Positions 8,474 through 10,315 of a stretch of DNA of 10,315 bases are shown here, in pieces; the first letter of the stretch is position 1, and each line of letters opens with the position of its first letter. The translations under genes were made by a program, and so were the position numbers. Source of the stretch: an uncultured Gammaproteobacteria bacterium (GTDB lineage Bacteria; Pseudomonadota; Gammaproteobacteria; Arenicellales; UBA868); NCBI GenBank assembly GCA_913051905.1, contig CAJXBY010000088.1, forward strand, positions 1 to 10,315. The letters are read 5' to 3'. The notes beneath the pieces are model-generated. The model saw nothing but the letters and a program-made list of their open reading frames with translations. It searched no databases and was not told the origin of the DNA.

Positions 8474-9775
8474 GTGGCTCGCCTGCTCTATACCTTTCTG
8501 CTATGGATTGTGCTGCCCGCCCTGTTGCTGCGGCTGTCGATTCGAGGATTTCGGAATCGGTCTTACTGGTCACGCTGGAACGAACGATTCGGCAGATGTC
8601 AGTTTGATCCTGCCGGATTTACTGTCTGGGTTCACGCGGTCTCAGTCGGTGAAGTGAACGCTGCCACGCCCCTGATCAACCAGATCCTAAAACAGAAGCC
8701 AGGTTGCAGAATACTCGTAACGACCATGACACCCACGGGGTCTGATCAGGTCATGGCAACATTCAGTAATAGAGTCGCCCACTGTTATGCACCGTACGAC
8801 TATCCATTTGCCGTGAGGCGCTTCCTTGAAAGAAGTGCTCCGAAAAATCTGATCCTGATGGAAACCGAAATCTGGCCGAACGTGATTCATTACTGCCATG
8901 AGCGGGGTACCAACATTCTCATGGCCAATGTCAGGTTGTCCGAAAAATCCCGTCGCGGGTATGCCAAGATACTTCCGGTCATCGGGCCGGCGCTGCGAAA
9001 AGTCCGTCTATTTGCCGTGCAGTCTAAGGGTGATCAGGATCGACTACTCGCCTTAGGCTTGGATTCTAACCGGATCAGCAGGACCGGCAGTATGAAGTTC
9101 GAAATCGGTTTGCCTGCGAGTGTTCGAGAGGTCGCTGAAGCGGTAAGGCGGGATTGGGGACGAGACCGGACCGTGATCATTGCCGGCAGTACTCATGAAG
9201 GTGAAGAATCTTTACTGCTGAAGCTTCTGAAAAAACTATCGAAAGACTGTCCGAGTTTGCTACTGGTCCTGGCACCCCGTCACCCGGAACGCTTTGAATC
9301 GGTGGCCAAGCTGGCTGCCCGCGCGGGTTTCGAGTCCTTGAGGAGAAGTCACCACAAAGGGCAGGTCTCGTCAGCGGTTTCGGTCCAGATCGCCGATACC
9401 ATGGGCGAATTGCCAATGCTTTATGCGGCAGCAGACATTGCCATCGTTGGTGGCAGCCTGATTCGTATCAAAGGCATCGGCGGACACAATATCCTTGAAC
9501 CCTGCGCGGTGGGTGTTCCGGTGATTTTCGGGCGATTCATGCGTAATTTTGCTGAAATCAGCCAACTGGCTGTCGAACGGCGGGCAGGTTTTCAAGTCGA
9601 CAGTCTGGATGGATTGCGAACTGCGTTAACAACACTGATCAACGATCCCGGTCTGCGTACTGCGATGGGGGACAGTGGCATCAGAATGGTCTCCGAAAAT
9701 GCTGGTGCAACCGACCGAACACTTGAATTGGTGTTACCTCTACTGGACAACCCAGCCAACCAAATCACCCGATAA
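8474..9775 (+). CDS. waaA: 3-deoxy-D-manno-octulosonic acid (Kdo) transferase
   Basis: WaaA transfers Kdo sugars from CMP-Kdo to lipid IVA at the cytoplasmic face of the inner membrane, linking lipid A to core oligosaccharide. The 433-residue length fits the family (E. coli 425). A hydrophobic N-terminal anchor spans about residues 5-24. Next come WVHAVSVGEV, whose Glu60 falls at the same position as the catalytic base of E. coli WaaA, then TTMTPTGSDQ, METEIWPN and MANVRLSEKS. The C-terminal Rossmann half carries GSTHEGEE, LAPRHPERF and GGHNILEPCAVGVPVIFG. The start is GTG 8474, giving the usual MARLLYTFLL-type anchor; a weak AGAAGA lies 3 bases upstream. Between GGSL and GGHN there are six residues (330-335) where E. 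coli has three. Whether it adds one or two Kdo units cannot be told from sequence. Confidence 0.97.
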   Translation: MARLLYTFLLWIVLPALLLRLSIRGFRNRSYWSRWNERFGRCQFDPAGFTVWVHAVSVGEVNAATPLINQILKQKPGCRILVTTMTPTGSDQVMATFSNRVAHCYAPYDYPFAVRRFLERSAPKNLILMETEIWPNVIHYCHERGTNILMANVRLSEKSRRGYAKILPVIGPALRKVRLFAVQSKGDQDRLLALGLDSNRISRTGSMKFEIGLPASVREVAEAVRRDWGRDRTVIIAGSTHEGEESLLLKLLKKLSKDCPSLLLVLAPRHPERFESVAKLAARAGFESLRRSHHKGQVSSAVSVQIADTMGELPMLYAAADIAIVGGSLIRIKGIGGHNILEPCAVGVPVIFGRFMRNFAEISQLAVERRAGFQVDSLDGLRTALTTLINDPGLRTAMGDSGIRMVSENAGATDRTLELVLPLLDNPANQITR

Positions 9776-9943
9776 GAAGATGACTCGCTCACAGTCTGGT
9801 CACTCGAATAACTTCGGTGTTTCATCGTTTGCGTGAGACAGGACACGCATCGCGCGTTGTAAAGATAACGATTGAAGAGTTGTAGTCAACTTGATCAGTG
9901 TTTACAGGCTCGACTTTTCCTTTAATTTGAAGTCTTTGATTGC
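9776..9943 (+). other. Non-coding stretch between waaA and the downstream promoter
   Basis: I see no gene here on either strand: the one long reverse-strand frame crossing it runs into the end of waaA and has no recognisable protein. The stretch holds a weak terminator-like hairpin at 9801-9822. It also holds a perfect inverted repeat AGTTG-TAGT-CAACT at 9878-9891, possibly an operator or a short hairpin. The last ~30 bases before the promoter (9914-9943) are rich in A and T, as expected for a promoter upstream region. Base composition is visibly less GC-rich than in the genes. Confidence 0.5.
9801..9822 (+). terminator. Weak candidate intrinsic terminator after waaA
   Basis: CAC plus CGAA (9801-9803, 9805-9808) can pair with TTCG plus GTG (9813-9819), with one bulged T and a TAAC loop, followed by only TTT. 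The stem is short and the T-run minimal, so termination here may be inefficient or Rho-dependent. It is the best such structure in the 26-168 bases after waaA. Confidence 0.3.
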
Positions 9944-9971
9944 TTGACATTTACTTTCGCACGACTATAGT
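9944..9971 (+). promoter_or_regulatory. Near-consensus sigma-70 promoter with 16-base spacer
   Basis: A perfect -35 box TTGACA (9944-9949) and a five-of-six -10 box TATAGT (9966-9971) are separated by 16 bases. The following bases TCGCGC form a GC-rich discriminator, so transcription should start near 9977-9979. An A/T-rich stretch lies just upstream. A 16-base spacer together with a GC-rich discriminator is the arrangement known from ribosomal RNA and other growth-rate-controlled promoters repressed by ppGpp and DksA. Such control here is inferred, not shown. It would drive the lysine-rich gene at 10157 through a leader of about 180 bases. Confidence 0.8.
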
Positions 9972-9977
9972 TCGCGC

Positions 9978-10156
9978 TTTAGGAGTGAATGTGTTTTTTT
10001 GACTCCTTATATGGCAGTGTGATTTCGTGTCATCGGACATTTATTTTGGCAATCAAACACAGTAGCCAGTCCGTACCGAAGGCAAGCGGTAAACTGCTGA
10101 TAACCAGCAGGCTGTAACAGTCCTACCCTACATCAACCCTAGCAGAGGAAATCAAT
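9978..10156 (+). ncRNA. Structured 5' leader or candidate small RNA
   Basis: The region between the predicted start site and the lysine-rich gene can form several hairpins. One is AGGAGT (9981-9986) with ACTCCT (10002-10007), around a loop containing seven Ts. A second is a long interrupted stem: TGGC, GTGT and GATT (10012-10024) pair with AATC, ACAC and GCCA (10051-10068). It encloses a hairpin TGTC-ATCG-GACA (10028-10039). A third is CTGCTG-ATAAC-CAGCAG (10094-10110). No known riboswitch or RNA family is recognised. It could be a regulatory leader, the source of a processed small RNA, or simply a long untranslated region; pairing was found by eye and no folding energy was calculated. Confidence 0.4.
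9989..10117 (+). CDS. Candidate 42-residue leader peptide (speculative)
   Basis: An ATG at 9989 opens a 42-codon frame ending at TAA 10115-10117, almost directly after the predicted transcription start. AGGAG at 9981-9985 lies only 3 bases ahead, closer than usual. The peptide begins MCFFDSLYGS and ends KLLITSRL; I recognise no family, signal peptide or clear membrane segment. The frame overlaps all the hairpins of the leader, so coding and RNA structure compete as explanations. A frame this long can easily arise by chance in a 180-base leader, so this is only a candidate. If translated, it ends 39 bases before the lysine-rich gene and could influence its expression. Confidence 0.15.
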   Translation: MCFFDSLYGSVISCHRTFILAIKHSSQSVPKASGKLLITSRL

Positions 10157-10315
10157 ATGGCGGCGAAGAAGAAGGCCACGAAAAAACGAGCAGCATCGAA
10201 GAAAAAAACGACTAAACGCGTAGCGAAAAAGAGAGCAACCAAGAAAAAGGCTACAAAGAAAAAAGCAACCCGGAAAAAAGCAACCAAGAAAAAGGCTGCA
10301 AAGAAAAAAGCAACC
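10157..10315 (+). CDS. Lysine-rich histone H1-like protein, N-terminal part (3' end outside window)
   Basis: An ATG at 10157, with GAGGA at 10145-10149 seven bases upstream, opens a frame that runs to the window edge (53 codons). It starts MAAKKKATKKRAASKKK. From residue 27 it becomes a regular pentapeptide repeat of the type ATKKK, with occasional Arg or Ala substitutions. Almost every residue is Lys, Ala, Thr or Arg, with no acidic or aromatic residues. Such tails resemble eukaryotic histone H1 and the bacterial H1-like proteins (Chlamydia HctB, Bordetella BpH1, Pseudomonas AlgP), which bind and compact DNA. DNA binding is inferred from composition only. A folded domain, if any, would lie beyond the window. 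A different polybasic protein remains possible. Confidence 0.8.
   Translation, partial: MAAKKKATKKRAASKKKTTKRVAKKRATKKKATKKKATRKKATKKKAAKKKAT
10235..10315 (+). repeat. 15-base tandem repeat with 45-base higher-order period
   Basis: Five full 15-base units (first unit GCAACCAAGAAAAAG) plus a partial sixth encode the ATKKK pentapeptides. Units 1 and 4 are identical, and units 2 and 5 differ by one base. Bases 10235-10270 therefore match 10280-10315 with a single mismatch, revealing a 45-base superunit. Runs of five to seven As occur in each unit. The array continues beyond the window, so its copy number is unknown. Confidence 0.9.

Noticed and set aside
10235..10315. Tandem repeat considered as a CRISPR array
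   Set aside because: Units are 15 bases, contiguous and in frame with a lysine-rich protein; there are no unique spacers.

Overview
This window looks like the chromosome of a gammaproteobacterium of moderate to fairly high GC content. The evidence is gene order: the block accC - prmA - zinc-ribbon/DUF3426 protein - dusB - fis - purH - purD is, from memory, the arrangement in Pseudomonas and relatives. E. coli has the related panF-prmA-dusB-fis order. A lipopolysaccharide gene (waaA) shows a Gram-negative envelope, and an oxygen-dependent haem enzyme (hemF) suggests an organism that meets oxygen. I cannot name a genus from the sequence alone.

Layout. All genes lie on the + strand and are tightly packed. 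Positions 3-386 are the 3' end of accC (fatty acid synthesis), followed by prmA (425-1303), a membrane-anchored zinc-ribbon protein of unknown role (1317-2213), dusB (2230-3240) and fis (3233-3478, overlapping dusB). A 62-base gap leads into a purine block: purH (3541-5106), purD (5103-6428) and purE (6425-6946), joined by 4-base overlaps. Then follow tsaC (6939-7490, overlapping purE), hemF (7526-8443) and waaA (8474-9775). Positions 9776-10156 hold no conventional gene. They hold a weak terminator-like hairpin, a near-consensus sigma-70-type promoter and a potentially structured leader. The window ends inside a lysine-rich, histone H1-like gene (10157-10315) built on a five-residue repeat.

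How the genes relate. Most are housekeeping genes: translation (PrmA, DusB, TsaC), nucleoid and transcription control (Fis), de novo purine synthesis (PurH, PurD, PurE), haem synthesis (HemF) and lipid A-core assembly (WaaA). Five of the ten start codons that lie in the window are GTG or TTG, and few have a visible Shine-Dalgarno sequence; several overlaps imply translational coupling.

I see no defence system, mobile element, CRISPR array or biosynthetic cluster. The part most worth study is the last ~370 bases. There, a promoter with the 16-base spacer and GC-rich discriminator typical of growth-rate-controlled promoters drives a ~180-base leader ahead of the lysine-rich gene. That leader can fold into several hairpins or, alternatively, encode a 42-residue peptide.
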